A stretch of 64,000 bases of DNA. Source: Brevibacillus antibioticus. GTDB taxonomy: Bacteria > Bacillota > Bacilli > Brevibacillales > Brevibacillaceae. Of the stretch, positions 44,539 to 52,882 are shown piece after piece. Each line of letters starts with the position of its first letter. Position 1 is the stretch's first letter. A model generated the notes under the pieces. It saw nothing but the letters and a program-made list of their open reading frames with translations. It ran no database searches and was not told the origin of the DNA. The DNA lies in NCBI RefSeq assembly GCF_005217615.1, contig NZ_SZNK01000001.1:2754501-2818500 (forward strand), written 5' to 3'. A program made the translations under genes and the position numbers.

Positions 44539-46164
44539 TTACTTTTGATTGGAAGCGTACTTGAAGTCGATGAACCCGAGTGCATCTACTCCCACATCTT
44601 TTACGCTATCCTGCTTCACCCACGCATAGGTGAAATAGTAGATTGGCAACGCAGGCATTTCATCCATGACGATTTGTTCCGCTTTTTTGAGGATTTCCTT
44701 GCGCTTCGCTACATCCCCTTCTTTGGCAGATTGCGCGAGCAAATCGAGGAACTCCTTGTTTTCCCATTTAGATGTATTCAGTCCACCCTTGAAGACTTCC
44801 AGGAAGTTAATCGGATCGTTGAAATCGCCAATCCAGCTACCACGACCGATGGTGAAGTTTCCTTGCTTCATGTCCTCACGGTGAACCTTGTTCTCTTTGT
44901 TAACCAGTTTGACTTCAATGCCAAATGCTTTGCGCCATTGATCCTGGATGACTATCGCAATACGTGAATTGACCTCTGACGTATTGTATGCAATCGTGAT
45001 CGGTGGCAACTGTTTGATCCCCGCTTCTTTCATACCTTCCGCCAAGAGCTTCTTCGCAGTCTCTACATCACCGTCTTTGATGTAGCCCTCTGGCGTAAGT
45101 GCCATGGTCGGCGGGAGAATCCCCGTCGCTGGCGTGCTCTTGTATGGTACGACATTATCGGAGATTTCCTGACGACCCACTGCCGAAGCAAATGCCTGAC
45201 GAATCTTTCTGTTGTCAAACGGCTTTTGCTTCGTATTGAAAATGTACCAGTACGTACCCGCTGTCGCTTGAGCTTGCATCTTTCCGGATTCTTTCAGAGC
45301 GTCCAGCGCATCCAGTGGCAAATCGCCAAGTGGTGAACCTGCCCAATCCAGATCACCTTTTTCAAACATCGACAGCTCCGTATTGGCATCCTCGATCATG
45401 TTCAACGTCAGCTTGGACAATTTGACAGCGTCCTTATCCCAGTATGAATCGCTCTTTTCGAAATCGATCTTTGATTTGTGCTCCCAATTTTTCAAGCTGA
45501 AAGGTCCGTTTGTTATGTACGTCTCTGGCTTAGAAGCCCACTCTTTGTTGCCCTCAACCGCTTTTTTGTTTACCGGGAAATAGGTGACAGATGCAACCAG
45601 TTCCGGGAAAAACGGTGCCGGGTTTTCCAGCGTAACAACCAATGTCTTGTCGTCAGTTGCCTTCACGCCGACATCTTCGGCTTTTGCCTTGTTAGAGTTA
45701 AAAGCTTGCCCATTTTTCAAATAGTACATCTGGTATGCGTAACCAGATGCGGTTTTTGGGTCGAGAACTCGTTTCCATGCGTATTCGAAGTCATGAGCCG
45801 TAACCGAATCTCCATTGGTCCATTTGGACTCCCGCAGATGGAAGGTGTACGTGAGACCATCAGCGGAAACCTCGTACTTCTCTGCGACCGCCTCTTTCAG
45901 CTCGCCTTTTTCATTCAAGCGCAGGAGGCCATCAAATGCTGCACGGGCAACAGATATCGAAGGGATATCTTCTGCCAGTCCAGGGTCGATCGTGCTTGGC
46001 TCACCAGAATTCAGGTTGACCTGCATCGTTTGAGGGGCGCTACTCTGCTCCTGCTTTCCACCTGTCGTCTCCACCGTGGTGCTTGCTTGCGGTGTTCCAC
46101 AACCAGCGAACGCTACACTGGTTAACAGAACAGCACAAAATGATAGTTTCTTCCACTTACGCAA
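44539..46164 (-). CDS. Peptide-binding lipoprotein (OppA type), orphan
   Basis: 541 residues. Lipoprotein signal with lipobox FAGC (about residues 19-22); solute-binding family 5 domain with STIDPGLAEDIPSISVARAA, AYQMYYLKNGQAF, YITNGPFSLKNWEHK and the closing DVGVDALGFIDFKYA characteristic of OppA. Binds oligopeptides outside the membrane. No permease or ATPase nearby, so it probably feeds another Opp system. Start uncertain: TTG 46164 (GGGGG at 8 nt) or ATG 46179. Confidence 0.9.
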   Translation of the reverse strand: MRKWKKLSFCAVLLTSVAFAGCGTPQASTTVETTGGKQEQSSAPQTMQVNLNSGEPSTIDPGLAEDIPSISVARAAFDGLLRLNEKGELKEAVAEKYEVSADGLTYTFHLRESKWTNGDSVTAHDFEYAWKRVLDPKTASGYAYQMYYLKNGQAFNSNKAKAEDVGVKATDDKTLVVTLENPAPFFPELVASVTYFPVNKKAVEGNKEWASKPETYITNGPFSLKNWEHKSKIDFEKSDSYWDKDAVKLSKLTLNMIEDANTELSMFEKGDLDWAGSPLGDLPLDALDALKESGKMQAQATAGTYWYIFNTKQKPFDNRKIRQAFASAVGRQEISDNVVPYKSTPATGILPPTMALTPEGYIKDGDVETAKKLLAEGMKEAGIKQLPPITIAYNTSEVNSRIAIVIQDQWRKAFGIEVKLVNKENKVHREDMKQGNFTIGRGSWIGDFNDPINFLEVFKGGLNTSKWENKEFLDLLAQSAKEGDVAKRKEILKKAEQIVMDEMPALPIYYFTYAWVKQDSVKDVGVDALGFIDFKYASNQK

Positions 46165-46275
46165 CAGCAAAACCCCCATCTTCGGAATAATTCTTCTTGA
46201 TTGTTAGGAGCATGACTAAATAATATTATCTTGAGAAAATTTTGTCTACATCGAAACAAAAGGAGATGGGTCTAC

Positions 46276-47088
46276 ATGTTATCCAGCCTTTTTGCCCAAA
46301 TTTCCAGTCTGACCAAGGACGCCGGAGGGGAATGGGGAATCTTTTTCGAAGATTTGCAAACCGGTGAAACCTTATCCATCAACGAGGATCAACGCTTTTA
46401 TGCAGCCAGTGTAATCAAAGTCCCGATCATGACTGCTGTTTTTGCAGAGGCGTACGCAGGCAAGTTTGCCTTAGAGGACAAAATCAAGCTGCGTACAGAG
46501 GATCTCGTTGGCGGTGCAGGTGTTCTTCAGCATATGACTCCCGGTACTGAATTTACGATTCGCGATCTGGTTACCCTGATGATCATCCAAAGTGACAATA
46601 CAGCGACGAACATGATGATTGATCTCGTCGGAACAGAGAGTATTCGCAACGCGATGCAAAAAACCGAAATGACAAACAGTCACTTCTACAACAAGCTCAT
46701 GGTCATTCCAGCTGAATTGGAAGGCTACAATGAGGTGACGGCACAAGACATGGGAAGCCACCTCCGATACTTGGCAACAGGAAAAGTCATCTCCTACGAC
46801 AGCTGTTTAAAAATGGTCGTAATCTTGAAGGCTCAGCAGCACCGTGACCGCATCCCTTTTCTCTTGCCCGATCCGGACGGTGATGTGATCGGGATGATTC
46901 CGAAATGGGAATTCGCCAACAAGACTGGCTCTGTGACCAAAATCACGCATGATGTCGGCATTCTTTACATCGGTTCTCATGCTATCACCTTGTCCATTTT
47001 AAACAAGGGACTTGAACAGAAAGATGCTGCCAACGTCATGGCGCAAATCGGCAATCTCGTTTATCACGGATATAGTCAGAAAGCGTAA
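46276..47088 (+). CDS. Class A beta-lactamase-like serine hydrolase
   Basis: 270 residues. All three active-site motifs are present: S45-V-I-K48, S106-D-N108 and K216-T-G218. No signal peptide or lipobox is seen, so it may work in the cytoplasm or leave by another route; true beta-lactamases are exported. The ATG at 46276 follows GGAGATG; the longer frame to 46231 adds a basic stretch only. Either a penicillin-recognising enzyme family member or an esterase/amidase of the same fold. Divergent from the OppA gene. Confidence 0.85.
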   Translation: MLSSLFAQISSLTKDAGGEWGIFFEDLQTGETLSINEDQRFYAASVIKVPIMTAVFAEAYAGKFALEDKIKLRTEDLVGGAGVLQHMTPGTEFTIRDLVTLMIIQSDNTATNMMIDLVGTESIRNAMQKTEMTNSHFYNKLMVIPAELEGYNEVTAQDMGSHLRYLATGKVISYDSCLKMVVILKAQQHRDRIPFLLPDPDGDVIGMIPKWEFANKTGSVTKITHDVGILYIGSHAITLSILNKGLEQKDAANVMAQIGNLVYHGYSQKA

Positions 47089-47096
47089 TCCATGTG

Positions 47097-47127
47097 GCCT
47101 GCCATCTCCATTGGCGGGCTTTTTTCT
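47097..47127 (+). terminator. Terminator after the beta-lactamase-like gene
   Basis: GCCTGCCA / TTGGCGGGC stem followed by TTTTTTC, 8 nt beyond the stop codon. Confidence 0.8.
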
Positions 47128-47195
47128 TTGAACCGTTGCATGAGAAAAAACAAGCAGGCATTCCTTTCGCAAAGGAACACCCGCTCGTCATCGAC

Positions 47196-48491
47196 TTATT
47201 CTTTTTCCAAAATCAGCTTGGCGACGTTCATCGCGCTAGAGAAAGACAGTTCAGAAAGCTGGCCTTGTCCTTCACACCAGTCACCCGCGAAGAACAGGTT
47301 GCGGTAATCCGGCATGAAAACTGGCATTGGCTTCTGATTCATGGTCCATTTGATCTCCTGTACGACTGCACGAGCAGAAACGCGCGGCACAACCAGTTGC
47401 TCACGCCAGCCTGGGAAATGCTTGTCATACAGGTTTTCAATCTCTTGTTTGCGGATTTCGGCCGCTTCCTTGTTCCCTACTTCATCCTGACGCATGTAAG
47501 CAGTCGCCTGCAGCAACTGCCCGCCTTCAGGTACACAAGTACGGTCATAATACGAAATATCGGTAATGAAAATATTGTTTGCTTTTTCGTAGATGTAGGA
47601 GTACGGTACGTCAATGCGCTCTTTTAAGCCAATGTCATACACCATAACAACTGTTGGCTCGTATTCAGCATGCTGGGCAACCGCATGTTCCAGGCGCGTC
47701 TCCGCAAAGACCTTCGCCATCTCCTTCGGCGGAATACAGCAAATAAATTCATCCGCCGTAAATTCGCCCTCCGGTGTCACCACTCCAACCACACGATCAT
47801 TCTCTACTCGGAACTTTTCTACTTTGGTTTTGATCAGAATCGTACCCTGATTGGCTTCAATCACACGCACGAATTCATTGATCAATGCTTGCCAGCCACC
47901 ACCGATATACGCTACCGGTTTATTCGTTGTAAACAAACGGCTGTAGTAGGAAAAGAAAACGTCAGAAGGAATCTTTTCAGGCTCACGTGTGAAGAAGTTA
48001 GAAGAAGCAAGCGTCAACATCATTTCTCGTACTTCTTCGTTGACTTGCTTTTTCTCCATCCACTTTTGAATCGACATATGTGGATGGCCTTTCTCCATTT
48101 TTAGCATCGTTTTCAAAATCTCAAACGTGAACAATACTTTGTCCAAGCCTTTTAAGAGCTTCGTTTGGAAAAGTCCTTGTACATTCGCCGGAACTGCAGT
48201 CAGATCGCTACCAATATCGTACTTGGCTTTTGTCGGATTGAAATCCTGCCAATCGATGTTCAGACCCAATTCTTTTTCAAACGTTCTCAAAACGGAGCTG
48301 TCGCGAGCATAAATGGCGTGGGCACCGAAGTTGAAGTTAAATCCTTTGATCTTCAGTGTAACGGCACGTCCACCCAATTGACCGCGTTCCAAAACTGCAA
48401 CTTTTTTGCCTTTCGACGACAGGTAGGCGGCACTGGAAAGACCAGCAAGTCCCCCACCTACAATAACAACGTCATAGTGATTGGTTGTCAT
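47196..48491 (-). CDS. FAD-dependent oxidoreductase, phytoene desaturase-like
   Basis: 431 residues. Dinucleotide fold YDVVIVGGGLAGLSSAAYL with GxGxxG at 12-17, then LERGQLGGRAVT, and the C-terminal FAD motif NLFFAGDWCEGQGQLSEL. This is the CrtI/amine-oxidase-like group; substrates range from carotenoids to amines. ATG at 48491 has GGGGAG at 7 nt; the track start at 48497 is too close. Single gene, no carotenoid genes nearby. Confidence 0.88.
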   Translation of the reverse strand: MTTNHYDVVIVGGGLAGLSSAAYLSSKGKKVAVLERGQLGGRAVTLKIKGFNFNFGAHAIYARDSSVLRTFEKELGLNIDWQDFNPTKAKYDIGSDLTAVPANVQGLFQTKLLKGLDKVLFTFEILKTMLKMEKGHPHMSIQKWMEKKQVNEEVREMMLTLASSNFFTREPEKIPSDVFFSYYSRLFTTNKPVAYIGGGWQALINEFVRVIEANQGTILIKTKVEKFRVENDRVVGVVTPEGEFTADEFICCIPPKEMAKVFAETRLEHAVAQHAEYEPTVVMVYDIGLKERIDVPYSYIYEKANNIFITDISYYDRTCVPEGGQLLQATAYMRQDEVGNKEAAEIRKQEIENLYDKHFPGWREQLVVPRVSARAVVQEIKWTMNQKPMPVFMPDYRNLFFAGDWCEGQGQLSELSFSSAMNVAKLILEKE

Positions 48492-48707
48492 ACACAATCT
48501 CCCCTACGCACTAGCGATGTTGAATACATAAGCTAAACCCTATCCTAGTCTAAGGGATGGATAAGGTGGAAGTCAACTATTATTGAACTGTGTCTATTTT
48601 TATACTGACTTATACCAATATTTACCTAATAAACCAACTTGTTTATCGCTCTTCTTGAAGCAGTATGCCCTGCTATTCGCCGTATATCCAACCAACGAAA
48701 ATACGAC

Positions 48708-48752
48708 AAAAAAGCCCTCTCAAGCAGTAATCTGCTCGATTGAGGGCTCTTA
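48708..48752 (-). terminator. Terminator after the CvfC-like gene
   Basis: GAGCCCTCAATCGAGCAG pairs with CTGCTTGAGAGGGCTT on the minus strand and is followed by TTTTTT. Confidence 0.8.
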
Positions 48753-48771
48753 CGCAACTGGAAGCAGCGAA

Positions 48772-49902
48772 CTAATCGTTTCGGCGAGTCATTTGCTGCC
48801 AAACGGTACCACTAGCCGCCTCGCCGCTTTCAATGCGCTGCACGGCCATTTGGACTTGCAAGCTGACCTCGAACTCAGGATCGTTCTGTGCGGCACGCAA
48901 AGCATCCAAGGCAGTGTCATCCCCCACCTCAAACAAGTAGCGAGCAGCGCGCCAGCGTACCAGCTTGTTTTTATCCTTCAGCGCTTCACACATCGGCAGA
49001 ATTGCGCGCGTGTCACCTAAGTCAGACAAGGTATCCCCCGCTGTGCGTCGTACAGAGACGGAATCATCGCGGAGCGCTTCAAACAGCAGCGAGAAAACAT
49101 CATCGCCACCGATCATGCCCAGATACACAACGGCCAGCCTGCGAATCGACGGTTTGCCATCACGAAGCGCTTTTTCCAAAACAGGCAAATCCTCTTCAGT
49201 AGGCTCCATTCGATCCAGCGCTTCATATCTTTTTTGCCAATCCGGATCATCGAGCATCTCTAGCGTAACGACTTTCTTTTCACGCACGACTGGCTCTGGG
49301 GTTTCCCCGGGACCAAGCGCCATGGCCTGTTCCACGATTTCTTCCACGCGGCTCTCCGGATAGGAGGCATCGACTTCCAATGCGACCTCCTCGCCAATCT
49401 CACGCAAATCGCCGTAACGCACACCATGCTCGACCCATTTTCGCTCCATGATGAGGTTGGGCGAAGCAGATCCTGCACGTACGGCTGCCTGTCCAAAACG
49501 CTCTGGCAGCGCTGCACGGATCTGTTCCGTTCCCATGGTCACCTTGACCTGCATCGGTACACCGCGGAACATTTGAACGTACACTTGCGCCTCTCCAAAT
49601 GCCCCCGCATCCTCCGCAGACATGTCAGGAACAGCCGCTCCTCCACCTGCTTGCAATACCTCGCGCGCGGCAGTCAAAATACGCTGCCAATCTGCATTGG
49701 ACTTTCGCTCCAGCGCGAGAAAATCTGCCGTATGAAAAATGGAGGTGACCCCTTCGATCTCCAAGAGCTTATTCATGCGTTCTGGTGCTTTACTCGCATC
49801 TTTCTTTGTATAGACATGTTGGACCCCATCCGGCAAACGCTCGTCTACATTCAGCTTCATGACGTTTGGACTCGGCGTCGGTTCGATGGACAACAATTTC
49901 AT
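48772..49902 (-). CDS. Conserved virulence factor C family protein (YpgR-like)
   Basis: 376 residues. N-terminal Nfu/NifU-N-like domain (LLSIEPTPSPNVMKLNVDE; about 1-85), a middle region, then HEAT/PBS-lyase-like repeats from about residue 220 (DWQKRYEALDRME, SIRRLAVVYLGMIGGDD, SVSVRRTAGDTLSDLGD, LVRWRAARYLFEVGDD). Matches CvfC of staphylococci and YpgR of Bacillus, whose exact function is open. Good site GGAAGGAG before the ATG. Confidence 0.85.
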   Translation of the reverse strand: MKLLSIEPTPSPNVMKLNVDERLPDGVQHVYTKKDASKAPERMNKLLEIEGVTSIFHTADFLALERKSNADWQRILTAAREVLQAGGGAAVPDMSAEDAGAFGEAQVYVQMFRGVPMQVKVTMGTEQIRAALPERFGQAAVRAGSASPNLIMERKWVEHGVRYGDLREIGEEVALEVDASYPESRVEEIVEQAMALGPGETPEPVVREKKVVTLEMLDDPDWQKRYEALDRMEPTEEDLPVLEKALRDGKPSIRRLAVVYLGMIGGDDVFSLLFEALRDDSVSVRRTAGDTLSDLGDTRAILPMCEALKDKNKLVRWRAARYLFEVGDDTALDALRAAQNDPEFEVSLQVQMAVQRIESGEAASGTVWQQMTRRND

Positions 49903-49985
49903 ATTAAGTCACTCCTTCCCTTCTATCGTAGCATGGAACCCGATTCGTTTTCCAACCCGCGAGCTGTACAAATGCAGTTTGACAA

Positions 49986-50846
49986 TTACAACTCCAGCTT
50001 ATAGTAATCGTTCGCTGATTTCACAGAAAAACCGCATGATTCATACAAGCCCAATGCCTTGCTGTTTTCACAGGCTACCTCAAGTGACACGTGCGGATAC
50101 CCTTCCTCCTCCAGGAGTTGGATTGTTTGGGCCAAAGCCTCACGTCCGTAGCCTTTCCCCTGATGATCCGGGTGGACACAAAATCCATAAATGAATGCCT
50201 TGCCTTCATTTTTCCTGACACTTATTTTGCCAATCGCCTGTTCGTCAACTACCATCAGATATGTACGGGATTTCGGGTCTCCTGCCATATTCTCTGACAT
50301 CTCTCTGGCGCGTTCTTCCTCTAATTGAAAGCCATGGACATTCAGCCAGATCAATTTTTCGAGATCATTGGCAGTCTCCGCGCGGAGGTGTACATTTCCC
50401 AAGAGGTTTCCTGGTTGCCTCTCCCCCAATTCCATCCAATATTCCGAGAATTGATAATCCCCACTGATGCGCTCCATGTATGACTTGCCGCTCTGCGAAT
50501 CCCGCTGAACGATATATAAATGCGAGGGGATGCCTCTTCTTCTGCATTCGTCTACGGCTTTTGCTTGCATTGCTGTAAAGATGCCATTTCTTCTAAAAGC
50601 TGGATGGACCATTCCGCTCACTTCTGCCTCGCCACTGTGAAACACATAGAGTCCAAGAAACCCGACCAGCTTTTCGTTCACATAACAAAGGAAATCTTCT
50701 TCATGCTCCCCCGAACGCTTTTCCAGCATACTCGGGTTCACTTTGAGATCAATGCCATCCTGCTCGTTACATATTGCAACCAGTTCTTTAATGTGTGCCA
50801 GTTCCTCTGAGGTGAGTGTTTTTCTTGCCATGATCGTATACGTCAA
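49986..50846 (-). CDS. GNAT acetyltransferase with two tandem domains
   Basis: 286 residues. First GNAT half around EVSGMVHPAFRRNGIFTAM, second half with the complete motif FCVHPDHQGKGYGREALAQT and LYESCGFSVKS. Only the C-terminal half has the canonical Q/RxxGxG/A loop, so it is probably the catalytic one. TTG start at 50846 with AAGGGTG 7 nt before it. Substrate unknown. Followed by no clear terminator; the upstream gene is 21 nt away. Confidence 0.85.
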   Translation of the reverse strand: MTYTIMARKTLTSEELAHIKELVAICNEQDGIDLKVNPSMLEKRSGEHEEDFLCYVNEKLVGFLGLYVFHSGEAEVSGMVHPAFRRNGIFTAMQAKAVDECRRRGIPSHLYIVQRDSQSGKSYMERISGDYQFSEYWMELGERQPGNLLGNVHLRAETANDLEKLIWLNVHGFQLEEERAREMSENMAGDPKSRTYLMVVDEQAIGKISVRKNEGKAFIYGFCVHPDHQGKGYGREALAQTIQLLEEEGYPHVSLEVACENSKALGLYESCGFSVKSANDYYKLEL

Positions 50847-50867
50847 AGCGAAGCACCCTTTCTACTG

Positions 50868-51626
50868 TTAGAAGTAACGTCTCTGCATTTCAGCAATGGT
50901 TTCTTCCAAATTATTGGCGACCTGCGGAATCGAATAGCCTACGTAAAGAGGCGAGGTAACAAACCTCGGAACCACTTTGGCGATCAGCTTTTCTCCCCAA
51001 TGGTAAAAGAAAAAATTGTAGCTTTGGTTACGAGGATTGACATGAGTCAGTATCCAATGTGCTAAAATTTGTAAGTAGTCTGCCATTTTCGGCAATCGAT
51101 CAAAGTCCGATAGAATGACATTGTATTCAAAAAAACCTGCACGCGGATGCGTAGACAGATTGCATTCAATCCCTCCCTCTTGATCGATGGTCATGCCAAT
51201 AAAATCACTGTCTTTTACCTGATCCAGATAGTTGTAATCATGTAATCCCACGATCTGCATGTGCGGATGACGAATGCTCCCTCCGGAATACGGGCCGTGG
51301 TTTTTGAAAAACAGAACGGAACGATAAGATTTGCTTTGCTCCATTTCCAGCCACTTCTCTACCCCGAATGCCAGTAATGCTCGTACATGCTCTATGGAAT
51401 AGACAGACCAATCTCCTTGGCAATCATCCGTCTCAATCAAAACAGTTTGATGTGTTTCCTCCAGAACAGGGAATTTGTTCATGAGCCAGATCATGGAGCC
51501 CCGCTGCTCCAAAACATCGGTGAGACTGTTCCGATCACAAAAAGGACAAGCCGTTTCTGTGTTGTTTACACTCACTGGCTTTTTTCTGCCTATTTGCATG
51601 TTAAAGTGCAAGTGCGTACGCTTCAT
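50868..51626 (-). CDS. DUF4931-type protein, galactose-1-phosphate uridylyltransferase-like fold
   Basis: 252 residues. CPFC at 27-30 may hold zinc, and RHPHMQIVG (H120, H122, Q124) is the GalT-type HxHxQ nucleotidyltransferase motif; FFKNHGPYSGGS matches the substrate loop. Probably a nucleotide-transfer or hydrolysis enzyme of the HIT superfamily with unknown substrate. ATG at 51626 follows GGAGG at 9 nt; 32 further codons upstream are open but lack a site. Cotranscribed with the downstream GNAT gene. Confidence 0.78.
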   Translation of the reverse strand: MKRTHLHFNMQIGRKKPVSVNNTETACPFCDRNSLTDVLEQRGSMIWLMNKFPVLEETHQTVLIETDDCQGDWSVYSIEHVRALLAFGVEKWLEMEQSKSYRSVLFFKNHGPYSGGSIRHPHMQIVGLHDYNYLDQVKDSDFIGMTIDQEGGIECNLSTHPRAGFFEYNVILSDFDRLPKMADYLQILAHWILTHVNPRNQSYNFFFYHWGEKLIAKVVPRFVTSPLYVGYSIPQVANNLEETIAEMQRRYF

Positions 51627-51827
51627 TCCCTTGTCCCTCCACTTTTTGCTTACTTCCACTTTACACGTATTTCCTGGGAAAATCATGACGTTTTTGCCCA
51701 GACAACACTTTTGAAACCTCAATTGGACTGCCTATTTTTCAATATCTGTGGCGTTTGTTTCTTTTTTTATCTCAAATGTTTTACATACAATGGAAAGCAG
51801 TGAAACCTGGAAAGGTGTTGGAATTAG

Positions 51828-52073
51828 ATGGAAAAATCATTTTATTATCCTGTTAGCTGGAGCGAGGCCCAACATTACAAAACGTTGCTTGATCAAGAAG
51901 GAGTCCCTTATGAAATTCAATCCCCGCTCGATTTGCCTGTCTTGGAAGAAGGTAAGCTTGCTATCGTCTTTCCTTCCATCCCTTTACGGATGTACGTCTG
52001 GGTGCGAACCTTGTTCTATCGTGACGGCCTGCGCTATCCAGATACGTTTTCGTTAGATTTCAAACTACATTAA
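51828..52073 (+). CDS. Small conserved-looking protein of unknown function
   Basis: 81 residues: MEKSFYYPVSWSEAQHYKTL and a basic, aromatic-rich C-terminus (LRMYVWVRTLFYRDGL). No signal, membrane helix or known motif. An AAGGTG site precedes the ATG at somewhat long spacing. It lies 68 nt before the L,D-transpeptidase gene in the same direction. Confidence 0.55.
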   Translation: MEKSFYYPVSWSEAQHYKTLLDQEGVPYEIQSPLDLPVLEEGKLAIVFPSIPLRMYVWVRTLFYRDGLRYPDTFSLDFKLH

Positions 52074-52141
52074 TCAAGAGGGGAAAGGTACCGGTTTCGT
52101 CGGTTTTCATAACATAGTAACAGCGGCATTTCGTATCGTTT

Positions 52142-52522
52142 GTGGAGGAGGTGAAGAAGCTGCCGTCCTACAACATCCGCATCTCGATTGCGAAGCTACG
52201 TCTCGATCTGTTCGATGGAAATAGACTCATCCGCTCCTTTCCTGTTGCCTTGGGCAAAATTGCCACATCGACGCCACGAGGGGATTTTACCATCGTCAGC
52301 AAAGTCCCCTATCCGAATTCCTATCCGGGAGGTCCTCTGAGTGTATTCGGAACCATCTGGATGGGACTAAGTAAGCCACACTACGGCATTCACGGCACAA
52401 ACGATCCTTCCTCTATCGGCAAGTATGTATCTCATGGCTGTATTCGCATGTTCAATGAGGACGTGAATGCTTTGGCAAAAATCGTGCCCATTGGTACGCC
52501 CGTTCGAATCAGACAGCAATAA
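52142..52522 (+). CDS. L,D-transpeptidase (YkuD fold)
   Basis: About 120-126 residues: a bare YkuD catalytic domain. YVSHGCIRM contains the nucleophile Cys with its SHGC motif, and [10 protein letters not shown] the conserved His; RGDFTIVSK and GTIWMGLSK are further family blocks. Forms 3-3 cross-links or attaches proteins in peptidoglycan. No signal peptide or LysM domain, so it may act in the forming spore as some YkuD proteins do. The start is uncertain: GTG 52142 lacks a ribosome site, while CTG 52160 has GGAGG at 8 nt. Confidence 0.87.
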   Translation: MEEVKKLPSYNIRISIAKLRLDLFDGNRLIRSFPVALGKIATSTPRGDFTIVSKVPYPNSYPGGPLSVFGTIWMGLSKPHYGIHGTNDPSSIGKYVSHGCIRMFNEDVNALAKIVPIGTPVRIRQQ

Positions 52523-52535
52523 ACGTAAACATGCA

Positions 52536-52568
52536 AAGACCCGCCTCTCTAATTCTAAGGCGGGTCTT
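52536..52568. terminator. Bidirectional terminator
   Basis: Perfect 11-bp stem AAGACCCGCCT / AGGCGGGTCTT between the L,D-transpeptidase gene and the convergent small gene. Confidence 0.85.
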
Positions 52569-52570
52569 CT

Positions 52571-52792
52571 TTACATAAGATGAGTCTTTTTCGTTCTTTC
52601 TGCTTCCGTCTCATCCGATTCCAAGTATACAAGAAATCTTCTTGCTTGCTTGTACATGATCGATAACGTCATTTCCCTGATCTTATTCATGATCACTTCT
52701 TTATCCTCTGGATGCACTTCGGAAGAGAGCTGTTGTTCTTGCAGCTCTAGGTAAGACATCACCCATTCCGGGTCTAACTTATAGGCAGGCAA
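52571..52792 (-). CDS. Small protein of unknown function
   Basis: 73 residues, charged and helical (LELQEQQLSSEVHPEDKEVI, TLSIMYKQARRFLVYLE). TTG start with GAGGAG at 9 nt. No family recognised. It follows no close upstream gene in its direction except the distant ABC-F gene on the same strand, whose stop is 90 nt to the right. Confidence 0.55.
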   Translation of the reverse strand: MPAYKLDPEWVMSYLELQEQQLSSEVHPEDKEVIMNKIREMTLSIMYKQARRFLVYLESDETEAERTKKTHLM

Positions 52793-52882
52793 CGACAGCG
52801 ACTCCTCTACTCTAGTAATCTTCTCTAGTCTACAGGTGGAAGCGTCGCATTCCCAGCCCTCAATTACTGGCTACACCACTAA

